Source: JAJFUG01 sp964473155
GTDB taxonomy: Bacteria; Gemmatimonadota; Glassbacteria; GWA2-58-10
Assembly: GCA_964473155.1 (NCBI GenBank)
Contig: CAYYNT010000001.1
Span: forward strand, 164,079-228,078
Direction of reading: 5' to 3'
Length of the DNA stretch: 64,000 bases
Shown here: piece by piece, positions 1 to 9,715 of the stretch
Layout of the letters: each line of letters opens with the position of its first letter
Numbering within the stretch: the first letter of the stretch is position 1
Translations under genes and position numbers: made by a program
Notes under the pieces: model-generated
Seen by the model: only the letters and a program-made list of their open reading frames with translations
What the model was told of the DNA's origin: nothing
Database searches by the model: none

Positions 1-1493
1 ATTCCATTTATGGCAGACTTGGAATTGACAGCCGTAACCGGCTCAATGGCTTCGACAGTCCCGTTTTCTTCAGCCGAGGCCGAAGTCCGGCTGCCTGCCT
101 CAGACATAGAAAGCGCCTGCGCCATGGCCTTGTCCGGGATGACAGATGCGGCTTCATCAGTTTTATCAACCGTTCCGCCGGCAAGTTTTTTCAAGATATC
201 GAGCAGGCTGGAAAGATGGGTTTCGCTGTCCGTCGCACTGCTTCCGCTGTTTGTCATGCCTGTGTTCTGAAAGCGGCTCAGAATGGATTCGAGCACTGAT
301 CGACGGCCCTGGGCCGACTGGTTGTCGACATCATCCAGATCAGTGGCGAGTGTCGTGAAATCCAGCCTGCCGTCCGGGTCTGCGGACTGGGAGCCTCCGG
401 ACAGCATCTGGTTCAGAAGGCCGCATATCAGCGCGACCGCGGCCAGGGTCACGTCGAGGCTCTCATCCGGAATGTCATTGCCGGACAGTTGGACAGTCTC
501 ATTCAACCTGACCCCGTCAGTGGATTCCGTATCCACCTCAGAGCCGGTTTCCCCGGAGGCCCCGGCCTTATTCTGCAGACGAGACAAACGCTTGACCAGG
601 TCGGTCAGGAGGTTCCTGAGTTCGGACTTCTCGGGAGACTCTTTGTCCGATGGATCGGTCTTCGTGGCGACATACAGATTAAGCTCTTTCAATTTATCGA
701 TCAATTCCCGGAGAGCCGCCGCCCGGCTCTGACCGGTTTTTTCCTCAATATTCAGCCCCAGTACGGAAAGGATCAGGTCAAACACCTCGCGCAACAGGCC
801 GGTGTCTTCCTCAGTTTCAGGTTCCGTGGCGCCAGCCGGGTCCACTTTCTCAGCAGCGGTTATTCCAGTCTCTTTGACAACGGCATTCCGGGCGGCCAGC
901 AAGGTGGGATCGAACTGCAGGGTCATTTCCGGAGTCTGATTCGCCTCCGCGTCATCGGCGCTCAATGTCAGCAGAGCGGGAATAACCTGTGCCATTTCGC
1001 CCTCGCCGGTGACAACAGCCACAGGGATGGCGGCCGGGGTGGATTCACCGGCGAGCATGGAGCGCAGAGATTCGAGCGCGGCTGGAGCGACAAGGAGCCT
1101 GACAGAGGTGTTGCTTTCATCCATCGATACGCCGGAAGCCGCCAGGAATGAAAGCTGTTCCGCTCCAAGCGTGGAAAGATCGATCGTAACTTCGACTGTC
1201 TGCATTCCGGCGGCCTGGAGCTTACTGATTATTTCCGGAACGGTGTCACTCTGACCTGCGGCTGACAATTGAATCCCGGTTTCCGGCTGATTCGGCAGCA
1301 TAACGGAGCTCACAGCCGAACCGGGACCAGCCGGAAGACAACCGGCGCCGGAAGAGGCGGCGGATATTCCGAGCATTCCTCCGAACATCGCGCGGAAAAC
1401 GCTCTCATCCGAGGCGGCTGATCCAGCCGGAGAGGAATTTGAGGGGCCCGGCTGCAGGCCAATTATCTGGGTAATAAGAAGGCCGTTCAACAT
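1..1493 (-). CDS. Flagellar hook-length control protein (FliK)-like, N-terminal part, cut by window edge
   Basis: An uninterrupted minus-strand frame runs from an ATG at 1493 to the left edge, about 497 codons without a stop, so the C-terminus lies outside the window. The translation is rich in Ser, Ala, Gly, Thr, Glu and Asp with few aromatics. It begins MLNGLLITQI and alternates short hydrophobic helices with low-complexity linkers. This is the usual look of the poorly conserved N-terminal part of FliK, the secreted molecular ruler that sets flagellar hook length; the diagnostic C-terminal Flg_hook domain would be outside the window. A GGAAG-type ribosome site lies upstream, and a good sigma-54 promoter lies about 70 bases before the start, as in class II/III flagellar operons. 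The family call is inferred from composition plus promoter and could be wrong; the open frame itself is clear. Confidence 0.6.
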   Translation of the reverse strand, partial: MLNGLLITQIIGLQPGPSNSSPAGSAASDESVFRAMFGGMLGISAASSGAGCLPAGPGSAVSSVMLPNQPETGIQLSAAGQSDTVPEIISKLQAAGMQTVEVTIDLSTLGAEQLSFLAASGVSMDESNTSVRLLVAPAALESLRSMLAGESTPAAIPVAVVTGEGEMAQVIPALLTLSADDAEANQTPEMTLQFDPTLLAARNAVVKETGITAAEKVDPAGATEPETEEDTGLLREVFDLILSVLGLNIEEKTGQSRAAALRELIDKLKELNLYVATKTDPSDKESPEKSELRNLLTDLVKRLSRLQNKAGASGETGSEVDTESTDGVRLNETVQLSGNDIPDESLDVTLAAVALICGLLNQMLSGGSQSADPDGRLDFTTLATDLDDVDNQSAQGRRSVLESILSRFQNTGMTNSGSSATDSETHLSSLLDILKKLAGGTVDKTDEAASVIPDKAMAQALSMSEAGSRTSASAEENGTVEAIEPVTAVNSKSAING

Positions 1494-1560
1494 GTGGTAG
1501 TCTTTCTTCCCTGAAAGTTTTCTACATCCATGTTCCGGTAGTGGGTCTGGCCGTGGTATT

Positions 1561-1576
1561 GGCAAACCGTGTGCCA
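1561..1576 (-). promoter_or_regulatory. Sigma-54 (RpoN) promoter of the FliK-like gene
   Basis: Read on the minus strand the site is TGGCACACGGTTTGCC. It matches the -24/-12 consensus TGGCAC-N5-TTGC, with GG and GC in the required spacing. It sits about 68 bases upstream of the ATG at 1493, so a start site near 1550 would give a leader of roughly 55 bases. RpoN promoters are typical of flagellar genes, which supports the reading of the downstream gene. Confidence 0.75.
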
Positions 1577-1939
1577 TCTGTATAGAAACTCTCAAAAACG
1601 CAATCACTGCATTTCTATTTCATTTATTATCAGCGTGTTTCACAATCACCAGTCTGAATAACGGCAATATTTTCCCTGTTCGATAATTGTTTTATTTATT
1701 GTTCGGTGAGATTTTTTCCTGATTTTACAGAACATTTTTTCCACTGTCCGATAAACTTGCATGCCAATGCAATTCCAGTTTCAGGAAACTGAAACCTTCA
1801 CCGGGTGTATGAAAACCATGCCGGGTGAGGCGGTTTATGCTGCTTCCCTTGACCTGCCATAAGGCAGGCAGTACCTTATGTCATTATAAGGACATTATTT
1901 TACGGGTCTTAACAACTTACTTTCTGACTGCATGGAAGA
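1577..1939. other. Intergenic region between divergent genes
   Basis: No gene is supported here. The region is AT-rich compared with its surroundings. It holds two imperfect direct copies of a block of the form ATTTTcC-CTGT-CGATAA, at about 1668-1687 and 1734-1754, upstream of tamA. I do not recognise them as a known operator. Confidence 0.4.
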
Positions 1940-3820
1940 ATGAAACCTTTCCCCCAGCCCTGTCCTCCCGGCTGTCGCGCCTGGCCAGCTTTATTTCTTG
2001 CCATGCTCTTTCTGCAGGTTTTCCGCGTGGACGCCCTGGCGCAATGGAAATTCGGGGAGATAACTGTGGAAGGCGTCGAACAGATCAAGCCTGCCGAGTT
2101 GTTGCGCCTGATGACATCCCGGGAGGGACGGCCTTATGCCGAGTGGAAGCTGGATGAGGACAGGGCTGCTATCCTTTCCCTGTACCGCAGCCGCGGGTAC
2201 CTTCAGGCCAATGTCGCGGATTTCGAGAAGGATATCGATGTCGACAACCAGAAAGTTAATCTGCGGTTGGTGATCGAAGAGGGGTTGCAGACCATACTTC
2301 ATAAGATAGACATCACCGGCAACAAAATCTTTTCTGAAAAAGAGCTGCTTGGCCTTCAGGAAATCAAGCCCGGACTTCCGCTGGACGCTCATCGTCTTTC
2401 ACAGCTAAAACAGAGAATCCTCAGCCGTTACTACGAATTCGGCTTCCTGTACGCCGAGGTGGAGGAGCATTTTTATTTTCCCTCCGGCAACCGTCAGGCC
2501 GAGGTGTATTTCGACATCCGCGAGGGGGTCCAGGTGCGGGTGGAAAGCATCCGGATACAGGGCAATAAGCGCGTGGCCACCTCCGTTATCCGCCGCGGCC
2601 TGGAACTGAAACCCGGAGATATTTATTCGGATGACAAAATGAGCCGCAGCAAGTCAAACCTGTACCGTATAGGAGTTCTGCGCGACATCCGTCACACCCT
2701 GGAAGGGTATGACAGCCGAAGTGAACGGGTTGGAGTGATAATCACGGTCAGCGAGGGAGAATTCCATTCAACCGGATTTGGCGGCGGAGTAGGCGATGTC
2801 GATGGTCTGCGGGGTTTTGTGGAATGGGGGCACTACAACCTGTTCCGTCGCGCGTTCAGCCTTATGGTGGCCAATCGCCTGACATACCAGCCTTTCCAGG
2901 TCGATCCGACCTATAAATACTCCAATTCCACTTCTCTTACCCTGCGCCAGCCTTATTTCCTGAATTCGAGGATAGAGGCCAGCACGACCGGGCTTTTCGA
3001 AAAAGTCTCCTACCGTCATCACGAGGAGGAAAAGACCGGGATCAGTTTTCTCCTGCGCAACATGGTCACTCTACAGCGCGAGATCAGCCTGCTGATGGGA
3101 CTGAACAGCCGAAGAATCTTTGAGGTCGACTCGCTGGACGCAGACCAGAGTATCCTCGATAACCGCGGCCGCAGGATAACTCAGCTCGTCTCTCCTGTGG
3201 TGATGCTCGACAGGCGTAACGACCGTTTCAATCCGAGCCGTGGCTATCAGATAGTGATGAAAAGCACGCTTGCAGGAGGTCCTCTGCTCCTTGGAGACAT
3301 CAATTATTATCTTTTGAGTTTTGAGGGTACAGTGCTTCATCCGCTGGTCTCCCGTCGTAACGGCCAGCCTCTGGTGGCCGCGGGACGGATTAAACTGGGA
3401 GTTGTTCGCGAATTCGGGGGAACGTCCTCGGTTCCGCCGACCGAGCAGTTCAACATCGGCGGCGGACGAAGCCTCAGGGGCTACAACGAGCTCACGATCG
3501 GCCCCATAGCCGACAGGGATATGCCGGGAAACATTGTCGTCCTGAGCAACCTGGAACTGCGTTGCCCCATCTGGCGCGACCTGGGCTGCGTGGTCTTTCT
3601 GGATGCGGCTAACGTTTTCCGCGAACTGTACTTTGACCAAAGGTTCCACCTTCTGACAACCGGCGGGCTGGGGCTGCGCTATCGCACTCCGGTCGGACCG
3701 CTGCGCGTGGATGCGGCCTGGAGACTGAACGGTATGCGCCGGGCGGATGGAAGCGATAAGCCCCCTATCGCCTCGAACGACTGGGGCGCGGTGCATTTCG
3801 GGATCGGGCATGCTTTCTGA
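1940..3820 (+). CDS. tamA: TamA-like outer-membrane assembly protein (BamA/Omp85 superfamily)
   Basis: The 626-residue protein has a signal peptide (about residues 1-35). Three POTRA repeats follow (roughly 36-106, 108-187 and 190-270), then a C-terminal beta-barrel domain. The Omp85 signature GGGRSLRGY is at about residue 507, and the chain ends in Phe, the usual recognition residue for beta-barrel assembly. Three POTRAs rather than five, and a tamB-like gene immediately downstream, favour TamA over BamA. The pair forms the translocation and assembly module, which inserts some outer-membrane proteins and, through TamB, is linked to lipid transport between membranes. The ribosome-binding site is weak (GGAAG almost touching the ATG). 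BamA itself cannot be fully excluded without seeing the rest of the genome. Confidence 0.88.
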   Translation: MKPFPQPCPPGCRAWPALFLAMLFLQVFRVDALAQWKFGEITVEGVEQIKPAELLRLMTSREGRPYAEWKLDEDRAAILSLYRSRGYLQANVADFEKDIDVDNQKVNLRLVIEEGLQTILHKIDITGNKIFSEKELLGLQEIKPGLPLDAHRLSQLKQRILSRYYEFGFLYAEVEEHFYFPSGNRQAEVYFDIREGVQVRVESIRIQGNKRVATSVIRRGLELKPGDIYSDDKMSRSKSNLYRIGVLRDIRHTLEGYDSRSERVGVIITVSEGEFHSTGFGGGVGDVDGLRGFVEWGHYNLFRRAFSLMVANRLTYQPFQVDPTYKYSNSTSLTLRQPYFLNSRIEASTTGLFEKVSYRHHEEEKTGISFLLRNMVTLQREISLLMGLNSRRIFEVDSLDADQSILDNRGRRITQLVSPVVMLDRRNDRFNPSRGYQIVMKSTLAGGPLLLGDINYYLLSFEGTVLHPLVSRRNGQPLVAAGRIKLGVVREFGGTSSVPPTEQFNIGGGRSLRGYNELTIGPIADRDMPGNIVVLSNLELRCPIWRDLGCVVFLDAANVFRELYFDQRFHLLTTGGLGLRYRTPVGPLRVDAAWRLNGMRRADGSDKPPIASNDWGAVHFGIGHAF

Positions 3821-3861
3821 CGAATGCAAATTCAGTCCAGGCGGGATTGCAAGAGGCGGAT

Positions 3862-6800
3862 TTGAGCGAACAGAATGAACATAAACCGGAGTCTGAAGCT
3901 CAGGAGACTGTTACGCAACCGACTGCGTCACCTCCGGGACGTATCAGAATTTTTTTCCGGCGCTGGCGGCGCAAACCATTGCTGGCCTTCCTGCGAATCT
4001 GCCTGCTGTTTCTGGCGGGATCGTTGCTTTGCCTCTTCGGTTTTTACCGATACAACCGTGAAGCAATTATCATGCTGGCCGGCGATCTGGTGGAGAGCCA
4101 GACTCGCCGTCTGTTCGCCACTGCCACCACTTTCAGCCGGATGGAAACCCCCTCGCTCGGCCGTTTTATCTTCCACGATTTCAGGATCACCGATCCCGCT
4201 GACAGCACCAGACATTTTCTGTACGCCCGCCGGGTGGAAGTCGCATTTGATCCTCTGCTCCTTATCCGCCGCGGAATCAACTTTGCGCATCTGAAACTCG
4301 AAAACGCAGACTGCCGGGTCCACCGGGATAAAATGACAGGGAAGTTTAATATTGAGGAATTGTTCCGGTCCGGCCCCGATAAAAAACCAGGAGGGCCTGA
4401 GGAAAAAGGCCCCGGTACGCGGGTGCGTATCAGGAATCTGGAGTTCAACAACCTCCATGTGCGCCTCGAGGACATCGACAGCCAACCGCTGGAAAACCAG
4501 ATTTACAGCCTGGAGGGCAATTTCACGCGAATCAGCGGAGAGAACCTTATTGAAGTGAACCGGTCGCGCATCCGGACCACCTACCGCGACATCGGCCTTA
4601 TCGCCTATTCCGGGATAGTGATCATCAGGGGGCAATATCTCGGGTTCCAGGAATCGAGGGTGGTAAAGGGTCAGACCGACCTGACAGGCGCAGGTTTCGT
4701 GGATTTCGAGTCCCGCACGTGGCGATACGATGTCCTACCCGGGAACCTGGACATGGAAAACCTGCCCGCCGAACTCGGCCTGTCCGGAGAGTTGATCGGG
4801 AACGCTCAACTGAGCGCCGTATTCGGCGGTAGTTTTGACTCGGCGGCAATCCGGGCGGATATTTCCCTGAAACGCGGCGTCATTTTCGGATATCCGGTGG
4901 CCGATCTTAAAACAGTGTTGCTCTATGACTCCGGCAAGCTGAGTTTCGAGGACATTCTTTCTCGAGCAGCCGGCGGGAGGATTAAAGGCGGCTGCGAGTT
5001 TCTTTTCGGGTCCGCGGGCAGCGGTTACCACGCTTCATTCGAGGCTGAGGATATCGATATATCAAGATCGCGCTTTCAATTCACTCGTGGCATTATCGGC
5101 CGTTTGAGCGGTCAGGTGGAACTGCGCGGAAATGGTTACGATGAAAAAACGATGCAACTGGAACTGCATGGCAGGGATGTCAGGGGGCGGCTTTTCGGCA
5201 CGCCGGTGGATTCCTCGCGGGTCGAATATGTGTATCGAGAAGGCCATTCACATGTGGATAACCTGACATTATTCTCCGGCGGCGCGGTGCTCACTGCGAT
5301 AGGTGATATTGAAGACAAGCAGACATTTCTGTTCATTCTGGTGGAGCAGCTTCCGGCGGAAAGGCTCGTCCGCTGGTTCCCGGTCGAGGGCCTGACCGGG
5401 ATGCTGGATTTCTCGGGTTCGATTTCCGGGGATATAAATGACCCGGATCTGCGCGGAACTTACACGCTCGAAAATGGTGTGTACGGTCGACTGCATTTTT
5501 CCAGGATGGACGGAAAGTGCGACCTCAAAAAGATTGTCAACCGGGCTGACGGCACATTTGACGCGGAATTCAGCGATGCCGGTTTCGCTGACCTGGCGCT
5601 GCGCAGAATCAATGTCAGCGCAACGGTCCCGGACAGCGGCGCGGTAAGGTTCACCCCGCTGTCAATTATTCAGGACAGTCTGACCAGCCTGGTCTGTTCC
5701 GGGACATACATTCCCGCCGGATCGTATGGAGAGTTTCACACTGTCCTGGATACGTTGAATCTGATTTATTCGGGCCGCCGGGCCACAGCGAAAGACAAAA
5801 TCCATATTTTCCGTCATGGCGACACCACCCTCGTAAACGGCATCCGTCTCAGCACCATGGGGGGTGAGATCAAGGCGGACCTTGAAGTTCTGGACTCCGG
5901 CTGGACAAGTGCGTTGATCTCGTTCGAGAACCTGGATCTTCAGCGTCTTCCGGACTCCCTGAAACCGCCGTTCGACCTGGCGGGACGGGCGGAGGGTTCC
6001 CTGAAGCTGCGGGGCGCGCTAAAAGAACCGTCCGGCTCGATAGAACTGAGCGTGGACAATCCGGTGTTATCGATAATGCACCTGGATCAGGCCTCCGGCC
6101 GCTTGCGGCTTAGCCGGAATGTTCTTGAAATTGACTCGATGGCCTTGTCCGGAGCCGGAACGGTCAGCACTGTCCGGGGAAGCGTGCCGCTTGCCTTATT
6201 AGAGGAAGGCAGGCCGGAAGCGCTGGAAAACCAGCCTGTCTCACTCAGTATCCGTTTCAATTCCTTTCCTCTCACCGCGCTGCGCACTAAGACAGTGCCT
6301 TTCGCCGCCGGACGCATTGACGGAGATTTGGAGGTCCGCGGAACGCCGGACCAGCCCAGTGTTTCCGGTAAAATCAGCCTGAGCGCCGGAGAAGGTCTGA
6401 TCGCGCCGATCAACACCCGCCTGCAGAATATGAACGGACAGCTTGAACTGAACGGCGGCGCTCTTGTGCTGCGCGAGCTGACATCCTCCAGCCCGGAGGG
6501 TAAGCTAAAAGCCAGCGGACGGATCGCCCTGGATGGTTTCCGGCCGGACAGCCTGGATATTGCGATAAGCGGGCGCGATCTGGTTCTTCAGCAGTTCAAG
6601 TATGTCACCAGCCTGCGGGTCAACGCCGATCTGAATCTGCGGGGTCCGGTGACCAGGCCCCTGCTTGACGGAAACGTAAAAGTGACCGAAGGTGAAATCA
6701 GTCCCGTGTTAGGCGCATCCGTTCCTGGCGCGGAAGAAACCGGAGCGCCAGGAAGCCAGAGTATCAGGCTGCCGGTTTTGCCACTGGACTATGACCTCCG

Positions 6801-7650
6801 GTTCAGCGCCCAGGAGAATTTCTGGTTGCGAAACCGCAACGCGGGGATAAAGCTTACGGCCGACCTGCGGGCTGTTCAGAAAGACAGCCTTCCGTCCGTG
6901 AATGGACAGATAACCACCGTAACTGGATATTACTCGGTATTCGGACGGCGCTTTCAACTTAAATACGGCGCCATTCAGTTCCAGGGCCAGGCTGAGATCA
7001 ACCCCCTGCTTAATATCAACGCCGAACGCACCGTGCGCGGAAGGGTGCTGCGTTCCGATCTGGTCGGCTCGTCATGGAGCCTGCAAAGCACCACCGGATC
7101 ATCCATGGCCGGAGAACAATACGAGATGGACAGCAACACATTCGAGTTGCATATCGGCGGCACTCTCAACAGTCCGCGTTTCGACATCATTGTGCGGGAT
7201 GTCAACGATCGCGAGATTGAACCGCCGCTCACCCCGGAAATGGCCCGTACGCTGGTTCTGGTTGACCAGACCTACCGGGAATTCCAGCAGCAGTCGGGCA
7301 TGTCGCAGAGCAAGCTTCTGGACCAGGCCGCCAACCTGGCCCTGAACCAGGCGAATCCATATTTGCAGGAATGGACCGGTCTGGATGAATTAAGTTTCGA
7401 AAGCCAGCTTTTCGCCCGGCAGAGCGGTGCGGCATCGAACGATCAGGGAAACGAAAAGGCCAGCGCCAAGCTGACCATGGGTGAGTTCCTGTTTGAAAAA
7501 GTGTTTTTCAGCTTCTCGCAGGACCTGATTGATCCCTCGGCGCGCAGCGCACAGATTGAATACCTGATCAACCGGAACAGTTCAGTGGTCGGCCAGACCG
7601 ATTCGAGGGGACATTTCAGCCTTGATTTCCGATACCTTATAAAGTATTGA
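3862..7650 (+). CDS. tamB: TamB-like translocation/assembly module protein (DUF490)
   Basis: About 1262 residues. A basic cytoplasmic segment is followed by one N-terminal transmembrane helix (near residues 35-60), then a very long beta-rich periplasmic region of AsmA/TamB-type repeats. The end has the conserved DUF490 pattern (FSFSQDLIDP and a terminal LDFRYLIKY). TamB spans the periplasm as a hydrophobic groove and works with TamA, whose gene ends about 40 bases upstream, so the two are very likely co-transcribed. There is no in-frame ATG near the start. I chose TTG at 3862 because AAGAGG lies five bases before it; TTG at 3847 would add five residues but has no usable Shine-Dalgarno. Sequence identity across this family is low, but length, topology and neighbour agree. 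Confidence 0.87.
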   Translation: MSEQNEHKPESEAQETVTQPTASPPGRIRIFFRRWRRKPLLAFLRICLLFLAGSLLCLFGFYRYNREAIIMLAGDLVESQTRRLFATATTFSRMETPSLGRFIFHDFRITDPADSTRHFLYARRVEVAFDPLLLIRRGINFAHLKLENADCRVHRDKMTGKFNIEELFRSGPDKKPGGPEEKGPGTRVRIRNLEFNNLHVRLEDIDSQPLENQIYSLEGNFTRISGENLIEVNRSRIRTTYRDIGLIAYSGIVIIRGQYLGFQESRVVKGQTDLTGAGFVDFESRTWRYDVLPGNLDMENLPAELGLSGELIGNAQLSAVFGGSFDSAAIRADISLKRGVIFGYPVADLKTVLLYDSGKLSFEDILSRAAGGRIKGGCEFLFGSAGSGYHASFEAEDIDISRSRFQFTRGIIGRLSGQVELRGNGYDEKTMQLELHGRDVRGRLFGTPVDSSRVEYVYREGHSHVDNLTLFSGGAVLTAIGDIEDKQTFLFILVEQLPAERLVRWFPVEGLTGMLDFSGSISGDINDPDLRGTYTLENGVYGRLHFSRMDGKCDLKKIVNRADGTFDAEFSDAGFADLALRRINVSATVPDSGAVRFTPLSIIQDSLTSLVCSGTYIPAGSYGEFHTVLDTLNLIYSGRRATAKDKIHIFRHGDTTLVNGIRLSTMGGEIKADLEVLDSGWTSALISFENLDLQRLPDSLKPPFDLAGRAEGSLKLRGALKEPSGSIELSVDNPVLSIMHLDQASGRLRLSRNVLEIDSMALSGAGTVSTVRGSVPLALLEEGRPEALENQPVSLSIRFNSFPLTALRTKTVPFAAGRIDGDLEVRGTPDQPSVSGKISLSAGEGLIAPINTRLQNMNGQLELNGGALVLRELTSSSPEGKLKASGRIALDGFRPDSLDIAISGRDLVLQQFKYVTSLRVNADLNLRGPVTRPLLDGNVKVTEGEISPVLGASVPGAEETGAPGSQSIRLPVLPLDYDLRFSAQENFWLRNRNAGIKLTADLRAVQKDSLPSVNGQITTVTGYYSVFGRRFQLKYGAIQFQGQAEINPLLNINAERTVRGRVLRSDLVGSSWSLQSTTGSSMAGEQYEMDSNTFELHIGGTLNSPRFDIIVRDVNDREIEPPLTPEMARTLVLVDQTYREFQQQSGMSQSKLLDQAANLALNQANPYLQEWTGLDELSFESQLFARQSGAASNDQGNEKASAKLTMGEFLFEKVFFSFSQDLIDPSARSAQIEYLINRNSSVVGQTDSRGHFSLDFRYLIKY

Positions 7651-7894
7651 CATTGAAAAAGGCGTAACATATTTTCTGCTATTCGGTTTGAAGAAATACG
7701 CGTCGCTCCTGCCACATTTCGCAGTTAACCTGTTGTAATAATTTATCTTGCGCTTCAAGACCCTGCGCGGATGAATACAGGTGGCGGAGCTTTGAATAGG
7801 ATTTACACACCGGACGTCCAAGCGTCTGGATCATTACAAATCAAAAACTATATCGATCCTAAAAGTGGATCAATCAGGAATCGGAGAGGCGATA

Positions 7895-9613
7895 ATGAAA
7901 GCGCAAGCCCAAAAAACATTGTGGATTTTCGCGACGGCAGCCATCTTGCTTGCCCAGGCATTTGTCAGCTCAGCTTTTGCCCAGAGCGGTCGGCCAAAAG
8001 TGCTCGTTCTGGCTCCGAAAAGCACGTTGGACAAAAAAGTTGTAACCGCTTTTCAATGGGAACTGGCCAAACAGTTGGATAAATCCGGCAAGTTCGACAT
8101 TGTCACCCAGGAGCAGTATGACAGTTACATCAAGGGGGCTAAAGGTGATTTTGAAAACCAGCCCTCGGATTCAGCGCTCACGGTGATGATGGACTCGCTG
8201 AAAGCCTCGATTTACGCTTTCGGCGCGCTTGATCAGCCTGGTGGAGCCGGGACTCAGGTCCAGGCCAAGATTGATTACATATTCCTGGGCCATCAGAGCG
8301 AGGGCAAGAACTACACCATAGAAGGCGAGCCAGTTACGGCAAGCAACGAGAAAAACATCTCCGAACTGGCCGAGAAGAGCATCGAGGTGCTGATTACAGC
8401 ATCTGAGAGAATCAGCGCTCGCAGCATTGCCATGTCGTATTTTCGCAGCGCAATCTACGACAAGGCCATCGAAAACTTCCTCAAGCTGCAGGAAATACAG
8501 CCTGATGATCCGGATGCCAGGTACATGGTGGCTACCTGTTATCTGAATATGGACTCGACCGAAAAAGCGCTTGGACTGTACAAGCAACTGCTGGAACAGA
8601 CCGATCCGAATTACGTACCAGCATTGGAACTTCTGGCTAAGACCTACTTTGCCCAGAATGATTTCCAGAATGCCTTGACCTATTATTCAAAGCTTACCCA
8701 GATCAAGCCTGACGAATACAACTATCATCAGTATGCGGCCTATGTGCTTCTGCGTCTCGAAAAAACAGTCGAGGCCCTGAGCGAGTTCGATAAAGCCGTG
8801 GCCATACGTGATGACTCGCCTGAAATGCGTTTCCAGATGGGCGTGGTGGAATACAATCTGGCGAAGAGTATTGAAAAGACTGATGCGGCTGGCTATAAAT
8901 CGCATCTGGAGCATGATCTGCAATCTCTGGATAAAGCCATTGAGATGTTGCGCCAGAAGCAGGAAATGGATGAAACGCAGAAAAAAATGCTGGCCGACTG
9001 CCTGTATTACAAAGGCAGCACCCTGCAGAGCCTTGATCGCAGGCAGGAAGCGCTGGACGCTTTCAACGGGATATTCTCGATTCAGCCGGATTATCAGAAC
9101 GCTTTCTACGCTTACTTCAACATGGGCAGGATCGCCAACGACATGAAGAAGAACGAGGAGGCGTTAAAATACTATCGCGAGGCGGTCAAAACCGCTCCAG
9201 CGGGGACAAATGTCTGGTCCTTCCATCAGAATATTGGTCAGATTTACGCCCGCATTAATGATTCGCGCAATGCCGTCGAGGCTTTCTCCGAAGCGCTCAA
9301 AACCGCTCCTGGGGAAAACCAGGGAACGCTTTTCTTCCTGCGCGGGATCAACTACTATGACCTGGGTCAGGAACTGGATTTCTCGAACCGCGAAGACGTG
9401 GACGTTGAAGCTCTGATCGAGAAGGGCGAGATGACAAAGGCGAAAGCCGATCAGGCCTCCGCCATGTACGACAGAGCTGCCTCAGACCTGAACAGGGTCA
9501 CCGATGCGAGATTTACGAAAAACGCGCAGCAGCACCTCGAAAATATCAAGCAGCTCAAAACCCGCGCCGAACAGATCAAGAAGCAGATTGATTATTACGA
9601 GAAAACCAAGTAA
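7895..9613 (+). CDS. Exported tetratricopeptide-repeat protein
   Basis: 572 residues. The ATG at 7895 follows GGAGAGG by five bases, so the frame's ten extra upstream codons are not used. A signal peptide ends near Ala-Phe-Ala, making the protein periplasmic or outer-membrane associated. Residues about 30-160 form an alpha/beta region beginning RPKVLVLAPKS. This is reminiscent of domains that build penicillin-binding-protein activator LpoB/CsgG-like folds, but I cannot confirm that. From about 170 onward there are at least six TPR units, ending in a coiled-coil-like tail rich in Lys, Gln and Glu. The final 75 residues, with a DVE..I.KG.MT motif, resemble the end of the next gene's product. 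Probably a scaffold in envelope assembly; the precise function is unknown. Confidence 0.75.
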   Translation: MKAQAQKTLWIFATAAILLAQAFVSSAFAQSGRPKVLVLAPKSTLDKKVVTAFQWELAKQLDKSGKFDIVTQEQYDSYIKGAKGDFENQPSDSALTVMMDSLKASIYAFGALDQPGGAGTQVQAKIDYIFLGHQSEGKNYTIEGEPVTASNEKNISELAEKSIEVLITASERISARSIAMSYFRSAIYDKAIENFLKLQEIQPDDPDARYMVATCYLNMDSTEKALGLYKQLLEQTDPNYVPALELLAKTYFAQNDFQNALTYYSKLTQIKPDEYNYHQYAAYVLLRLEKTVEALSEFDKAVAIRDDSPEMRFQMGVVEYNLAKSIEKTDAAGYKSHLEHDLQSLDKAIEMLRQKQEMDETQKKMLADCLYYKGSTLQSLDRRQEALDAFNGIFSIQPDYQNAFYAYFNMGRIANDMKKNEEALKYYREAVKTAPAGTNVWSFHQNIGQIYARINDSRNAVEAFSEALKTAPGENQGTLFFLRGINYYDLGQELDFSNREDVDVEALIEKGEMTKAKADQASAMYDRAASDLNRVTDARFTKNAQQHLENIKQLKTRAEQIKKQIDYYEKTK

Positions 9614-9639
9614 GCGGCGTTGCGGATAGAATCAGATGA

Positions 9640-9668
9640 CGGGCCGCACCGCATGACGGTGCGGCCCG
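9640..9668 (+). terminator. Strong hairpin between the two TPR genes
   Basis: CGGGCCGCACC (9640-9650) pairs perfectly with GGTGCGGCCCG (9658-9668) across a seven-base loop. It lies 27 bases after the first TPR gene's stop. It is followed by only a short mixed T/A run (TTATTAT), so it may be a weak terminator or attenuator, or protect the upstream mRNA end. Confidence 0.6.
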
Positions 9669-9715
9669 CGTTATTATCGGACGGAAGTTTTTATCTCATC
9701 CTGACCGAGGCAGAT

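Noticed and set aside
968..1168. Minus-strand 66-codon frame inside the FliK-like gene
   Set aside because: It is in another frame of the long open frame and reads as low-complexity noise.
10..1254. Several overlapping plus-strand open frames (up to 220 codons)
   Set aside because: They lie opposite the continuous minus-strand FliK-like frame, have no ribosome sites and show no family resemblance.
1825..2157. Plus-strand frame overlapping the start of tamA
   Set aside because: It runs into the tamA signal-peptide region in a different frame, and tamA has clear homology.
9620..9715. Longer start for the second TPR gene
   Set aside because: The extra codons would cross the hairpin at 9640-9668 and place residues before an otherwise clean signal peptide.
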